Shown piece after piece: positions 18,948 through 28,287 of a DNA stretch of 64,000 nt. The notes below the pieces were generated by a model. The model did no database searches and had not been told where the DNA came from. It saw only the letters and a program-made list of their open reading frames with translations. Source of the stretch: Collimonas arenae (GTDB lineage Bacteria > Pseudomonadota > Gammaproteobacteria > Burkholderiales > Burkholderiaceae_D); contig NZ_CP009962.1 of NCBI RefSeq assembly GCF_000786695.1, forward strand, positions 5,394,001 through 5,458,000. The letters run 5' to 3'. Position numbers and translations under genes: made by a program. The first letter of the stretch is position 1. Every line of letters starts with the position of its first letter.

Positions 18948-20395
18948 AACTCGGCATCCGCATCCTGCTCGGCTACTTCCTGATCGTCGGCCTGGCCGGG
19001 GTCTTCATCCAGCGCGTGTTCCTGGCTGAAGTAAAGCCGGCAGTACGCCAGGCGATGGAGGATACGCTGGTCGATACCGCCAATATCCTGGCCGAACTGG
19101 CCGCCGACGACATGAAGCAAAACCGCATCGCCGACGGCAACTTCGCCAGCCGCGTGCGCGAATATGCGCATCGCGACATCAACGCCAAGATCTGGAGTTT
19201 TCGCAAGACCACGCTGGATTACCGCATCTATGTCACCGACCTCAAAGGCATCGTGCTGTTCGACTCCACCGGCCGCGCGGTGGGCCAGGATTATTCTCGC
19301 CGCAACGACGTCTACCTGACCTTGCAAGGCAGCTACGGCGTGCGCTCTACGCGCGACGTCGACAGCGACGAGCGCAGCACCGTGATGCATGTGGCCGCGC
19401 CGATCATCGACGACGGCAAGATGATTGGCGTGCTCACCGTCGCCAAGCCCAACAACACCCTGCAGCCGGCAATCTCGCAAAGCGAGCGGACCATCCTGCG
19501 CTGGGGTGGTTTGCTGCTGTTCCTGTCGCTGGCCGTGGGGCTCGCCGTCACCTTGTGGATCAGCCGCTCGCTGGGCGCATTGCAGCGCTACGCACGCGCC
19601 GTGACCGCCGGCGAACGTGCGCAGCCGCCAGCCAAAGGCGCCAGCGAAATCGTCGAGCTGGGCCAGGCGCTTGAATCGATGCGGCAAAAGCTGGAGGGCA
19701 AGCAGTATGTCGAGCACTATATCCATAGCCTGACGCATGAAATGAAAAGCCCGCTGGCGGCGATCCAGGGCGCGGCCGAACTGCTCGATGAAGATTTGCC
19801 GGATACCCAGCGCCGCCGCTTCGCGCACAACATCCGCAGCCAGTCGCAGCGGCTGGCGGAACTGATAGAAAAAATGCTGGCGCTGGCGGCCATCGAGCAC
19901 CGGCAGACGCTGGAAAATGTGGTCACGGTGGATCTCGGCGGTTTGCTGGATGAAGTGCTCGAATTGCTTGAACCACGCCTGCGGCAAGCATCCCTGACGG
20001 TGCACATAGGCCGGTCGCAGCTGGGACCAAAAGTGCGGCCGAAGATACGAGGCGAGGTTTTCTTGTTACGGCAAGCGCTGATCAACCTGCTGGAGAACGC
20101 GATTGATTTTTCACCTGCAGGCAGCGAGATCACGCTCAAGACGGATTTCTCGGTGGCTGGAACCGTCAAGCTATCGGTACTGGATAACGGCCCCGGCATA
20201 CCGTCCTATGCACTGACGCGCGTATTTGAGCGTTTTTACTCCCTGCCGCGACCAGGCAGCAGTGAAAAGAGCACCGGCCTCGGCCTCTGCTTCGTACAAC
20301 AGGTAGCGCAACTGCATCACGGCCAGATCAGCTTGCATAACCGCAGCGAAGGCGGCGCCGAGGCTCAGCTGACGCTGCCGGCCGAGCCTGCATAA
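18944..20395 (+). CDS. creC: Sensor histidine kinase CreC
   Basis: A 483-residue membrane sensor kinase. Helix 1 spans about 5-25 and helix 2 about 187-206, and between them lies a periplasmic sensor of about 160 residues with YRIYVTDLKGIVLFDSTG. A HAMP-like linker follows. The dimerisation domain holds His265 in LTHEMKSPLAAIQG. The ATPase domain has the N box NLLENAIDFS, G1 DNGPGIPS and G2 GLGLCFVQ. The ATG overlaps the creB stop (ATGA). It phosphorylates CreB. Length and context match CreC (474 in E. coli). Confidence 0.9.
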   Translation: MKLGIRILLGYFLIVGLAGVFIQRVFLAEVKPAVRQAMEDTLVDTANILAELAADDMKQNRIADGNFASRVREYAHRDINAKIWSFRKTTLDYRIYVTDLKGIVLFDSTGRAVGQDYSRRNDVYLTLQGSYGVRSTRDVDSDERSTVMHVAAPIIDDGKMIGVLTVAKPNNTLQPAISQSERTILRWGGLLLFLSLAVGLAVTLWISRSLGALQRYARAVTAGERAQPPAKGASEIVELGQALESMRQKLEGKQYVEHYIHSLTHEMKSPLAAIQGAAELLDEDLPDTQRRRFAHNIRSQSQRLAELIEKMLALAAIEHRQTLENVVTVDLGGLLDEVLELLEPRLRQASLTVHIGRSQLGPKVRPKIRGEVFLLRQALINLLENAIDFSPAGSEITLKTDFSVAGTVKLSVLDNGPGIPSYALTRVFERFYSLPRPGSSEKSTGLGLCFVQQVAQLHHGQISLHNRSEGGAEAQLTLPAEPA

Positions 20396-20422
20396 CTGCC
20401 TCTAAGCCAAATCAGATTCAAC

Positions 20423-20438
20423 TTCACACTCGCTTCAC
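20423..20438. promoter_or_regulatory. cre tag, CreB binding site before creD
   Basis: TTCAC-ACTCGC-TTCAC is an exact match to the TTCAC-N6-TTCAC direct repeat recognised by CreB in enterobacteria and pseudomonads. It lies 107 bp before the creD start and about 55 bp before a possible -10 box (TACACT, 20493-20498). It predicts CreB-activated creD expression separate from the creBC transcript. Confidence 0.8.
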
Positions 20439-20544
20439 ATTATCGCCACAGCAACCCCGCAATGCCGCCGTCATCGATTCACATCCCTTTCTTACACTGA
20501 GTGCAACGTGACCGTGCGTCACGATGAACCCACCGAGAGAGACC

Positions 20545-21867
20545 ATGAACCGACCCTTGCTATTCAAATTATTGGCCATTTTCATCCTGACGCTGCTGAT
20601 CCTGATTCCACTGGGCCTGATCCGCGATACCGTGCAAGACCGCCAGCAGCACCGGCAAGATGCGATTGCATCGATCGCCGCCAGCTATGCCGGTGGACAG
20701 ACCATCACCGGACCTGTGTTGGTAGTGCCGTACAAGATCAAGATCGACGAAGTGGCGCAGGATGCCGAGGGCAAGAAAACCTTCCGCAGCCGCAACGAAA
20801 ACCGTCAGTACCTGTTTTTCCCGAAAGACCTGCAGATGCAGGGCGAGCTGCTGCCGGGCGAGCGCTATCGGGGTTTGCACAAAGTGCACGTGTATGAGTT
20901 GCAAAGCAGCTTCAACGGCCGCATCGACTATCAATTGCCGTCGGCAGCGCAACTGGCGGCGGATCAGATCACCTTGTCGCATCCCTACCTGGCCATCGGC
21001 ATCAGCGATGTCCGCGGCTTGCTTGGTTCGCCACTATTGAAAATAAGCGGCCAGGCACTGGCGCTGGAGCAAGGCGCGGGCGGCTTGGGTAAAGGCATGC
21101 ATGCGGCTTTGCCGCAGTCTGGCCTGGTGGAGAACGGCAGCATCGACGTGTCGCTTGCCATGACCGTAGCCGGCACCGAGAGCCTGGCGATTACGCCGAT
21201 TGGCGACAACAATCGCTTCGAGCTCTCTTCCAGCTGGCCGCATCCGCAATTCGGCGGCAGCTTTTTGCCGCGCTCCCGCAGCATCTCGGAGCAAGGTTTC
21301 CGCGCCGTATGGGAAGTTTCCTCTCTGGCCTCCAATGCCCAGCGCCAATTGCGCAGCGATGACAAGACGGGGATTGAAAGCCTGGATATCCAGCTGGCCG
21401 AACCGGTGAATATCTACTCGCAGGCTGATCGTGCAACCAAGTACGGCTTGCTGTTCGTGCTGCTGACTTTCGTCGGATTCTTCATTTTTGAAATGATCAA
21501 GCAGCTACCTATCCATCCGATCCAGTATCTGCTGGTAGGGCTCGGGCTGGCGATCTTTTTCCTGATACTGGTCAGTCTGTCTGAGCATATCCCCTTCTGG
21601 CAGGCTTATCTGGCCGCCAGCGCCGCCTGCATCAGCTTGCTGACCTTCTACCTGAGCCAGGTGCTGCGCAGCATAGGCCGCGGCCTCGGCTTTGGCGCCA
21701 TGCTGACCATGTTATACGGCACCTTGTACGGTTTGCTGATTTCAGAAGACAATGCACTGATGCTGGGCAGCCTGATGCTGTTCGTGATTCTGGCTGTGAT
21801 AATGATCGTTACCCGCAAAATCGACTGGTATCAAACCGCTGTAATCAAAACGCCGCAGGCAGATTAA
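20545..21867 (+). CDS. creD: Cell envelope integrity protein CreD
   Basis: A 440-residue inner-membrane protein. A short cytoplasmic tail and one N-terminal helix (KLLAIFILTLLILIPLGLI) precede the signature GGQTITGPVLVVPY and a large periplasmic domain (to about 285). Four or more C-terminal helices follow, with QYLLVGLGLAIFFLILVSLSEH and YGLLISEDNALMLGSL. CreD is the main output of the Cre system and links to beta-lactam susceptibility and envelope changes. ATG 20545 was preferred over ATG 20524 because GAGAGAG precedes it. Confidence 0.93.
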   Translation: MNRPLLFKLLAIFILTLLILIPLGLIRDTVQDRQQHRQDAIASIAASYAGGQTITGPVLVVPYKIKIDEVAQDAEGKKTFRSRNENRQYLFFPKDLQMQGELLPGERYRGLHKVHVYELQSSFNGRIDYQLPSAAQLAADQITLSHPYLAIGISDVRGLLGSPLLKISGQALALEQGAGGLGKGMHAALPQSGLVENGSIDVSLAMTVAGTESLAITPIGDNNRFELSSSWPHPQFGGSFLPRSRSISEQGFRAVWEVSSLASNAQRQLRSDDKTGIESLDIQLAEPVNIYSQADRATKYGLLFVLLTFVGFFIFEMIKQLPIHPIQYLLVGLGLAIFFLILVSLSEHIPFWQAYLAASAACISLLTFYLSQVLRSIGRGLGFGAMLTMLYGTLYGLLISEDNALMLGSLMLFVILAVIMIVTRKIDWYQTAVIKTPQAD

Positions 21868-21878
21868 ATCTGGGGCGT

Positions 21879-21900
21879 GGGCCTGATTACCGTCAGGCCC
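21879..21900. terminator. Hairpin between convergent creD and ybaK-like genes
   Basis: GGGCCTGA-ttaccg-TCAGGCCC forms an 8-bp stem starting 12 bp after the creD stop and overlapping the stop of the convergent gene. There is no long T tract, so efficiency is doubtful. Confidence 0.4.
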
Positions 21901-22375
21901 GCAGCGCGACATCCGCCACCGGCGCCGCAGTCATCGTCACCAGCTGCTTCGGCGTCAGGTTGAACACGGCGTGCGGATGCCCGGCTGCCGCCCAGACATT
22001 GGTCAGTTGCAGCAAATCTTCATCGATCAGCATCACGGTCTTGCCGACGTGGCCGATCGGACACACGCCGCCAATTGCGTAACCGATACGCTCCTTGACG
22101 AAGCGGGCGTCGGCCTTGCCCAGCGGACCGACGATGGCGGCGACCTTGTTTTCATCGACGCGATTGCTGCCGCTGGCGACCACCATCACGGCGGCGTCAT
22201 CGGACAGCCGCCGGAACACGATCGACTTGGCGATTTCAGCCACGCTGCAGCCAAGCCCGGCAGCAGCTTCGGCGGAAGTCTTGCCGGTTTCCGGCAACAT
22301 CACGACAGGCTTGTCATGGCCGATAGTCGTCAGCAGATCGGCAACGCGCTGCGCGCTTTCCGGTAATTTATCCAT
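21893..22375 (-). CDS. YbaK/EbsC-family aminoacyl-tRNA deacylase-like protein
   Basis: A 160-residue single-domain protein of the YbaK/ProX-like editing family, which hydrolyses mischarged aminoacyl-tRNA in trans. Motifs: AEIAKSIVFR with the conserved Lys of the active site (around 49), VASGSNRVDENKV, and the C-terminal GYAIGGVCPIGH with the Gly-rich and Pro-containing loop. Length is typical. ATG 22375 was chosen; an in-frame start at 22414 would add 13 residues. It follows the amino-acid binding protein gene on the same strand at 56 bp. Confidence 0.83.
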   Translation of the reverse strand: MDKLPESAQRVADLLTTIGHDKPVVMLPETGKTSAEAAAGLGCSVAEIAKSIVFRRLSDDAAVMVVASGSNRVDENKVAAIVGPLGKADARFVKERIGYAIGGVCPIGHVGKTVMLIDEDLLQLTNVWAAAGHPHAVFNLTPKQLVTMTAAPVADVALRA

Positions 22376-22431
22376 ACGATGCTCATCTCGTTCAAAAAAA
22401 TGCGGATCACGCAAGGCGTCGCAGCTGTCCC

Positions 22432-23217
22432 TTACTTGGCGGCGTCAAAATACTGCGCGTGCAACTTGTCGTAACTGCCGTCAGCCTTGATAGCGGCCAG
22501 ACCCTGGTTGATCTTCCCCAGCAACGCGGCATTGCCCTTTTGTACGGCGATACCGAAATACTCTTTTGGGAAATTGTCGTCCGTCACCATCCGCAGACCC
22601 TTGACCTGGTTGTTGGACAGGTAATGCGCGACTGCGCCCTTGTCGGCGATCACCGCGCTGACGCCGCCGGTTTCCAGCTCTTTCAGAGCCAGCGGGCTGG
22701 ATTCAAAACGCTTGATGTTTTCGTTGTTGTCGCCTGCCAGCTTCTGCATCATGTCGTCGCCGGTGGAACCTTGCAGGACGCCAACCTTGAGCGGCTTGAG
22801 ATCGGTAATTTTCAGGATCTTGGAATCGTTCGGCACCACGATTACCTGGCCGGCTTCGAAATAAGGATCCGAAAAATCGACGGTCTGTTTGCGTTTCTCG
22901 GTAATCGTCAGGCCGGAAATGATGATGTCGCGGTCACCCTGCGCCAGCGCAGTGAAAATGCCGTCGAAAGGTGTGTTGACGAACTTGACCTGGATACCTT
23001 CCTTTGCCGCAACTGCCTTCATCACGTCGATGTCGAAGCCGACCAGTTCCTTGTGTTCGTTCTCATACTCGAATGGTGCATAGGTAGCGCCGGTGCCGAC
23101 CACATATTCTTTCACCGCTGCGCTGGCGGCAGGCGCCTCCTCATGTTTGCCGCAGGCGCTGAGTCCAGTCGCGACCAATAGGGCCAACAGGGTTGTTTTG
23201 ACAAAAGTAAGTTTCAT
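22432..23217 (-). CDS. Amino-acid ABC transporter substrate-binding lipoprotein
   Basis: A 261-residue family 3 solute-binding protein. The signal ends in the lipobox LSAC with Cys22, so it should be anchored to the membrane. Typical segments are GATYAPFEYENEHKELVGFDIDVM (start of lobe 1, read in parts), FDGIFTALAQGDRDIIISGLTITEKRK, and LKPLKVGVLQGSTGDDMM. It probably binds a polar or basic amino acid. No permease or ATPase gene adjoins it, so it must work with components encoded elsewhere. It follows HMG-CoA lyase after a hairpin and may be outside the liu transcript. Confidence 0.85.
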   Translation of the reverse strand: MKLTFVKTTLLALLVATGLSACGKHEEAPAASAAVKEYVVGTGATYAPFEYENEHKELVGFDIDVMKAVAAKEGIQVKFVNTPFDGIFTALAQGDRDIIISGLTITEKRKQTVDFSDPYFEAGQVIVVPNDSKILKITDLKPLKVGVLQGSTGDDMMQKLAGDNNENIKRFESSPLALKELETGGVSAVIADKGAVAHYLSNNQVKGLRMVTDDNFPKEYFGIAVQKGNAALLGKINQGLAAIKADGSYDKLHAQYFDAAK

Positions 23218-23243
23218 GAATTTTCCGCTTTTCTATTGATAAT

Positions 23244-23259
23244 CCGGGCGGTAGCCCGG
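23244..23259 (-). terminator. Hairpin after the HMG-CoA lyase gene
   Basis: CCGGGC-GGTA-GCCCGG forms a compact GC-rich stem starting 8 bp after the HMG-CoA lyase stop. On the minus strand it is followed by an AT-rich stretch without a clean T run. It may mark the end of the long liu/bio transcription unit. Confidence 0.45.
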
Positions 23260-23266
23260 TTACTTG

Positions 23267-24178
23267 TTAGCTGGCAGCCCGCTTGGCCGCAATTGCATTG
23301 CCGGCATGGCTGGCGGACTTACGACCCAGATGACGCGAGATGAACTGGCCGGCGTCAACCACCTTGTCGAGGTCGATGCCGGTTTCAATCCCGAGCCCCT
23401 GCATCAGATACAGCACGTCCTCAGACGCTACGTTGCCTGTCGCACCCTTGGCGTACGGACAGCCGCCCAGACCCGCAACCGACGAATGATAAATCGAAAT
23501 GCCGACTTCCAGGCTGGCGTAGATGTTCGCCAACGCCTGGCCGTAGGTATCGTGGAAATGTCCGGACAGGCGGTCGATCGGGAATTCCTGCACCAGCCGT
23601 TGCATCACCGCGTGGACCTTGTTCGGCGTGGCGACGCCGATGGTATCGGCAATGTCGATTTCGTCGCAGCCGAGGTCACGCAAACGGTGCAGCACATCGA
23701 CCACCGAATCGATGCCGACTTCGCCCTGGTAAGGACAGCCGAACACGCAGCTGATGCTGCCGCGCAGGCGCTTGCCTTCTTGCTTGGCCAGCGTCGCAAC
23801 GTCGCGGAAACGCTCGATCGATTCAGCAATCGAACAATTGATATTTTTTTGCGAGAAAGCCTCCGAGGCCGCGCCAAAGATCACCATCTCGTCGGCGCCG
23901 GCCGCCAATGCGGCTTCCAGTCCTTTCATGTTGGGTACCAGTGCGGAATAAATTACGCCCGGCTTGCGCTGGATGGCCGCCATCACTTCAGTCGAGGTAG
24001 CCATCTGCGGCACCCATTTCGGCGACACAAACGAAGCTGCCTCGATGTTGGCGAAACCGGCTTGCGTGAGCTGGTCGACCAATGCGATCTTGACCTCGGC
24101 CGGGATGGTTTCCTTTTCGTTCTGCAAGCCGTCGCGTGGACCAACTTCAACGATTTTCACTTTACTTGGGAATGTCAT
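23267..24178 (-). CDS. Hydroxymethylglutaryl-CoA lyase
   Basis: A 303-residue DRE-TIM metallolyase that splits 3-hydroxy-3-methylglutaryl-CoA into acetoacetate and acetyl-CoA, the last step of leucine breakdown. The signature VEVGPRDGLQNE is at about 10-21, metal-ligand motif HFHDTYGQAL is near 207, and GLGGCPYAKGATGNVASED (around 237) contains the catalytic cysteine loop. The length matches LiuE/MvaB. It lies 16 bp after the GhrA-like gene on the minus strand, at the end of the leucine locus. Confidence 0.93.
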   Translation of the reverse strand: MTFPSKVKIVEVGPRDGLQNEKETIPAEVKIALVDQLTQAGFANIEAASFVSPKWVPQMATSTEVMAAIQRKPGVIYSALVPNMKGLEAALAAGADEMVIFGAASEAFSQKNINCSIAESIERFRDVATLAKQEGKRLRGSISCVFGCPYQGEVGIDSVVDVLHRLRDLGCDEIDIADTIGVATPNKVHAVMQRLVQEFPIDRLSGHFHDTYGQALANIYASLEVGISIYHSSVAGLGGCPYAKGATGNVASEDVLYLMQGLGIETGIDLDKVVDAGQFISRHLGRKSASHAGNAIAAKRAAS

Positions 24179-24194
24179 GCTCTGCCTCTTACTC

Positions 24195-25136
24195 TTAGTA
24201 ACCGTTACTACGATCGATAGTGCCGCTCACCGCTTTTCCTTGTTCCAGCAGTTGTATCTTGGCGCTGATCTGCTGTACTGAATCTTCGTCGACAGTGATG
24301 GCTGAAATATGCGGCGTGATACTGATGCGCGGCTCCTGCCAGAAGGGATGATTCGGCGGTAGCGGCTCTTGCTCGAATACATCCAGCGTTGCCGCTGCAA
24401 TCTGCCCCTCCTTGATCAGCGCCAGCAAATCGGCCTCGACGACGTGTCCGCCGCGTGCAACGTTGATCAAGTATGCGCCTTCCGCGCCTTTCTGCAATTT
24501 CAGCAGGTTTTCCCGATTGACGATGCCGCGCGTGGCGTCGGTCAATGGCAAGATGCAGACCAGCACACGTGAAGCCCGCAAGAAACCGTCGAGCGCGTCG
24601 TCGCCGACAAAATTGCGCACGCCAGGAAAATCCTTGGGAGTGCGGCTCCAGCCATTCACGGGAAAATCGAAATGCGCCAGCGCCGCAGCGATCCGCGATC
24701 CGAGCACGCCAAGGCCGAGAATGCCGACGCTGAATGCGCGCTTGTCCGGCTCCGGCAACGGCCGCCATTCGCGGCGCGCGGCCTGCTGCCGGTAAATGTC
24801 ATAGCGGCCAAAATAGCCGAGTACGGCGTGCGTCACATAGCTGGCCATCTGGATCGCCATGCCGCCGTCCTCGATGCGGATCAGCGGCACGCCGGCTGGC
24901 AGCGCGTCGCCCAGTTTCAAGATGGCGTCGACACCTGCGCCCAGGTTGAAAATCGCTTTGAGATCGCGACGTCCTTGCAGCATGGCTGCGGGTGGACGCC
25001 AGACCAGGGCGTAATCGGCCGGGGCGTTATCGCCTTCCTGCCAGAAGCGGACTTCCGCTTCTGGCAGGGCTTTGCTGAAGTCAGCGATCCAGTTTTCGAA
25101 ATCGCTGCCAGGCGGTACGTAACACAGGAGTTTCAC
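24195..25136 (-). CDS. ghrA: Glyoxylate/hydroxypyruvate reductase A-like dehydrogenase
   Basis: A 313-residue D-2-hydroxyacid dehydrogenase of the GhrA type, reducing glyoxylate or hydroxypyruvate with NAD(P)H. The Rossmann motif GILGLGVLGSRIAAAL is near 143. The substrate arginine lies in NVARGGHVVEADL (around 238), followed by DVFEQEPLPPNHPFW and the catalytic His in ITPHISAIT (around 286). It sits between the carboxylase alpha gene and HMG-CoA lyase, 19 and 16 bp from its neighbours. Such genes are not a standard part of liu loci, so it may have been recruited with aceK to handle glyoxylate-linked flux. Confidence 0.85.
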   Translation of the reverse strand: MKLLCYVPPGSDFENWIADFSKALPEAEVRFWQEGDNAPADYALVWRPPAAMLQGRRDLKAIFNLGAGVDAILKLGDALPAGVPLIRIEDGGMAIQMASYVTHAVLGYFGRYDIYRQQAARREWRPLPEPDKRAFSVGILGLGVLGSRIAAALAHFDFPVNGWSRTPKDFPGVRNFVGDDALDGFLRASRVLVCILPLTDATRGIVNRENLLKLQKGAEGAYLINVARGGHVVEADLLALIKEGQIAAATLDVFEQEPLPPNHPFWQEPRISITPHISAITVDEDSVQQISAKIQLLEQGKAVSGTIDRSNGY

Positions 25137-25155
25137 AGTTTGATCCTCAACGGGC

Positions 25156-27186
25156 TTAATCAGGCTTGAATACCAGCAGTTGCGCCGATTCGCTTACCTG
25201 ATCGCCCACCACATACAACAATTCTTCGACCAGGCCATCCGCTGGCGCAGCGATGGTGTGCTCCATTTTCATCGCTTCCATGATCAGCAATGGCGCGCCT
25301 TTTTTAACTTGCTCGCCTTGCGTTACCAACAGCGCGACGATTTTTCCTGGCATAGGCGCAGTCAGGCGACCGCCCTCTGCTTCGGCGTCGCCGGCATGCA
25401 GCAGCGGATCGATGTAGCCCACCGTATGCTGGCTGCCCGCATGGAACACATGGAACTGTTCACCTTCACGCACCACGGTGCCGGCCACGGTACGGTCGCC
25501 CAGACTGATTTCAATTGCGTTGCCGGTTTGATGCAGCACCGTCATCTGGCGGAAATTCTGGCCTTGCAGTTGCTCATGGTGCAGCAACCAGCGTCCGGTT
25601 TCATACATCACATCCAAAGACTCGGCTTTGTCGCCATCGACAAACGCCAGCCGGCGCTGCAGGTTACCATTCAAACGCCAGCCATCGGTGCTGGTCCAGG
25701 GATCGCTACCGGCGTTATGCACCGCATTGCGTTCCGACAGCAACAGCGATGCAGCGGCCAGCGCCAGCACTTCGATCGCCACCGGTGCAGCGGCGGGAAA
25801 CAGCGCGTCATGATTACGCTCGATCAGGCCGGTGTCCAGATCTGCTTCGGAAAATGCTTTGCTGCCAATCAGGCGCTGCAGAAATTTGACGTTGCTGGCC
25901 AGGCCAACAATCTGATATTCCGCCAAAGCCTTCGCCATTGCCGCCAGTGCTTGCTCACGGTCCTGGCCCCAGACGATCAGCTTGGCGATCATCGGGTCGT
26001 AGAACGGAGAAATGGCGTCGCCTTCGCGCACGCCGGAATCGATCCGCACGATGCTGGCGCTGGACTGGCTGACTTCGAAAGCGCTCGCTGCCGGCGTATG
26101 CAAATGGCGCAAGGTGCCTATCGACGGCAAGAATCCCTTGTCCGGATTTTCCGCATAGATCCGCGCTTCAAGCGCATGGCCGCTCAGCGTCAGCTGCTCC
26201 TGCTTCAGCGGCAGCGGCTGGCCCGACGCCACACGCAACTGCCATTCGACCAGATCAAGACCGGTGATCATTTCAGTTACCGGATGCTCGACTTGCAAGC
26301 GCGTATTCATTTCCATGAAATAGAAAGATCCGTCCTCGCCGTTTGAATAATCGGCGATGAATTCCACCGTACCGGCGCCGACATAGCCAACTGCCTTGGC
26401 CGCAGCTACGGCCGCTTCGCCCATGGCGCGCCGGCGTTGTGCGGTCATTCCCGGGGCCGGCGCTTCTTCCAGCACCTTTTGATGGCGGCGCTGCACCGAG
26501 CAATCGCGCTCGAACAAGTAAACGCAATCGCCCTGGGTATCGGCAAACACCTGAATCTCGATATGACGCGGACGCGTCAGATAGCGTTCGACCAGCACCT
26601 TGTCGTCGCCGAAACTGTTGATCGCTTCACGCTTGCACGATGCCAGCGCCGCCTTGAAGTCAGCGCTGTGCTCGACGATGCGCATCCCCTTGCCACCGCC
26701 GCCGGCGCTGGCTTTCAGCAACACCGGATAGGTGATCTTGTCGGCTTCCACCTGCAGGAATTCGGCATCCTGGTTTTCACCGTGATAACCCGGCACCAGC
26801 GGCACCTTGGCTTTTTCCATCAATTCCTTGGCGGCCGACTTCGAGCCCATCGCCGAAATCGCGCTGGCCGGCGGGCCGATGAATACCAGGCCAGCCTTGG
26901 CGCAAGCCTGCGCAAACTGGGCGTTCTCAGACAGAAAGCCATAGCCGGGATGAATTGCCTGCGCGCCTGTCGCCAGGGCCACTTCAATGATCTTGTCGGC
27001 GCGCAGATAACTTTCCTTGGCTGCCGGCGGCCCGATCAGCACTGCCTCGTCGCATACCGCGACATGCTTGGCGCCGGCATCCGCATCCGAATACACAGCC
27101 ACGGTCTTGATACCCATGCGCCGTGCGGTAGCCGCCACGCGACAAGCGATCTCGCCGCGATTGGCGATCAGAATCTTGGTAAACAT
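25156..27186 (-). CDS. liuD: Methylcrotonyl-CoA carboxylase biotin-containing subunit (alpha)
   Basis: A 676-residue acyl-CoA carboxylase alpha subunit. The biotin carboxylase domain (1-450) starts MFTKILIANRGEIACR and contains GGGGKGMRIV and the HIEIQVFADTQG and EMNTRLQVEHPVTE segments. A middle region links to the C-terminal biotinyl domain with Lys640 in MEAMKME. It carboxylates 3-methylcrotonyl-CoA together with the beta subunit encoded at 35287-36909; the locus supports this over acetyl- or propionyl-CoA. ATG 27186 has GGGGGAG upstream; a frame extension to 27246 was rejected. It follows bioB by 20 bp. Confidence 0.92.
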   Translation of the reverse strand: MFTKILIANRGEIACRVAATARRMGIKTVAVYSDADAGAKHVAVCDEAVLIGPPAAKESYLRADKIIEVALATGAQAIHPGYGFLSENAQFAQACAKAGLVFIGPPASAISAMGSKSAAKELMEKAKVPLVPGYHGENQDAEFLQVEADKITYPVLLKASAGGGGKGMRIVEHSADFKAALASCKREAINSFGDDKVLVERYLTRPRHIEIQVFADTQGDCVYLFERDCSVQRRHQKVLEEAPAPGMTAQRRRAMGEAAVAAAKAVGYVGAGTVEFIADYSNGEDGSFYFMEMNTRLQVEHPVTEMITGLDLVEWQLRVASGQPLPLKQEQLTLSGHALEARIYAENPDKGFLPSIGTLRHLHTPAASAFEVSQSSASIVRIDSGVREGDAISPFYDPMIAKLIVWGQDREQALAAMAKALAEYQIVGLASNVKFLQRLIGSKAFSEADLDTGLIERNHDALFPAAAPVAIEVLALAAASLLLSERNAVHNAGSDPWTSTDGWRLNGNLQRRLAFVDGDKAESLDVMYETGRWLLHHEQLQGQNFRQMTVLHQTGNAIEISLGDRTVAGTVVREGEQFHVFHAGSQHTVGYIDPLLHAGDAEAEGGRLTAPMPGKIVALLVTQGEQVKKGAPLLIMEAMKMEHTIAAPADGLVEELLYVVGDQVSESAQLLVFKPD

Positions 27187-27206
27187 GCGGTCTCCCCCTT
27201 TTAGAT

Positions 27207-28253
27207 TTATTGTGGTTGGGTGTTGTTGTCGGCGGTCACTTCGCAACGCGCATCGAAGGTCGACGAACGCGAATGCATGCCCAGCTTTTCCAACAGGGCG
27301 CGGTCTTCTTCGACTTCCGGATTACCGGTGGTCAGCAGCTTGTCGCCGTAGAAAATCGAATTCGCGCCAGCCAGGAAGCACAGGGCCTGAATCGCATCGC
27401 CCATTTGGCGGCGACCTGCCGACAAACGCACGCGCGCCTTCGGCATGGTGATACGCGCGACCGCGACAGTACGTACGAACTCGAACAGGTCGAGCGGCGC
27501 AATGCCATGCAATGGCGTGCCTTCAACCTGCACCAGATTGTTGACCGGCACCGATTCCGGATACGGCTCCAGGTTGGCCAACTGCGCCACCAGGCCTGCG
27601 CGTTGCAAACGCGATTCACCCATGCCGACGATACCGCCGCAACACACTTTGATACCTGCGCCGCGCACGCTGTCGAGCGTGTCCAGGCGGTTCTGGTAAT
27701 CGCGCGTGGTGATGATGTCGCCGTAGATTTCCGGTGCGGTATCGAGATTGTGATTGTAGTAATCGAGGCCCGCGCCCTTCAGGCGTTCTGCCTGGCCTTC
27801 GCCCAGCATGCCCAGCGTGGCGCAGGTTTCCAGGCCGAGCGCCTTGACTTCACGCACCATTTCTTCGACCTTTTCCAGATCGCGGTCTTTCGGCTCACGC
27901 CAGGCCGCACCCATGCAGAAACGGGTGGCGCCATGCGCCTTGGCTTGGCGCGCAGCTTCCAGCACGGTATCCAGCGGCAGGATCTTCTGCGCGGTCACCC
28001 CGGTATCGTAACGCGCCGCTTGCGGGCAATAGCCGCAATCTTCCGGACAGCCGCCGGTCTTGATTGACAACAGCGTGGCCAGTTCGACTTCGTTAGGATC
28101 GAAATTTTCGCGATGCGCTTGTTGCGCCTTGAAGATCAGTTCATTGAACGGCAGGTTGAACAGGTCGAGTACTTTTTGTACCGGCCATTTTGCATCTTCC
28201 GGAAACACCATGGCTTTAGCGGCGGGCTGGAATGTAATTGGTTGCGATGACAT
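27207..28253 (-). CDS. bioB: Biotin synthase
   Basis: A 348-residue radical SAM enzyme that inserts sulfur into dethiobiotin. The SAM cluster is C-x3-C-x2-C at Cys69, Cys73 and Cys76 ([12 protein letters not shown]). [10 protein letters not shown] and [13 protein letters not shown] are typical of BioB and carry residues around the second iron-sulfur cluster. The start ATG has AAAGGAAA upstream. It lies 34 bp after bioD and 20 bp before the carboxylase alpha gene, so cofactor synthesis and a cofactor-using enzyme may share a message. Confidence 0.95.
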   Translation of the reverse strand: MSSQPITFQPAAKAMVFPEDAKWPVQKVLDLFNLPFNELIFKAQQAHRENFDPNEVELATLLSIKTGGCPEDCGYCPQAARYDTGVTAQKILPLDTVLEAARQAKAHGATRFCMGAAWREPKDRDLEKVEEMVREVKALGLETCATLGMLGEGQAERLKGAGLDYYNHNLDTAPEIYGDIITTRDYQNRLDTLDSVRGAGIKVCCGGIVGMGESRLQRAGLVAQLANLEPYPESVPVNNLVQVEGTPLHGIAPLDLFEFVRTVAVARITMPKARVRLSAGRRQMGDAIQALCFLAGANSIFYGDKLLTTGNPEVEEDRALLEKLGMHSRSSTFDARCEVTADNNTQPQ

Positions 28254-28287
28254 GATCAGATTTCCTTTGTATATTGAGGCAATAGGT

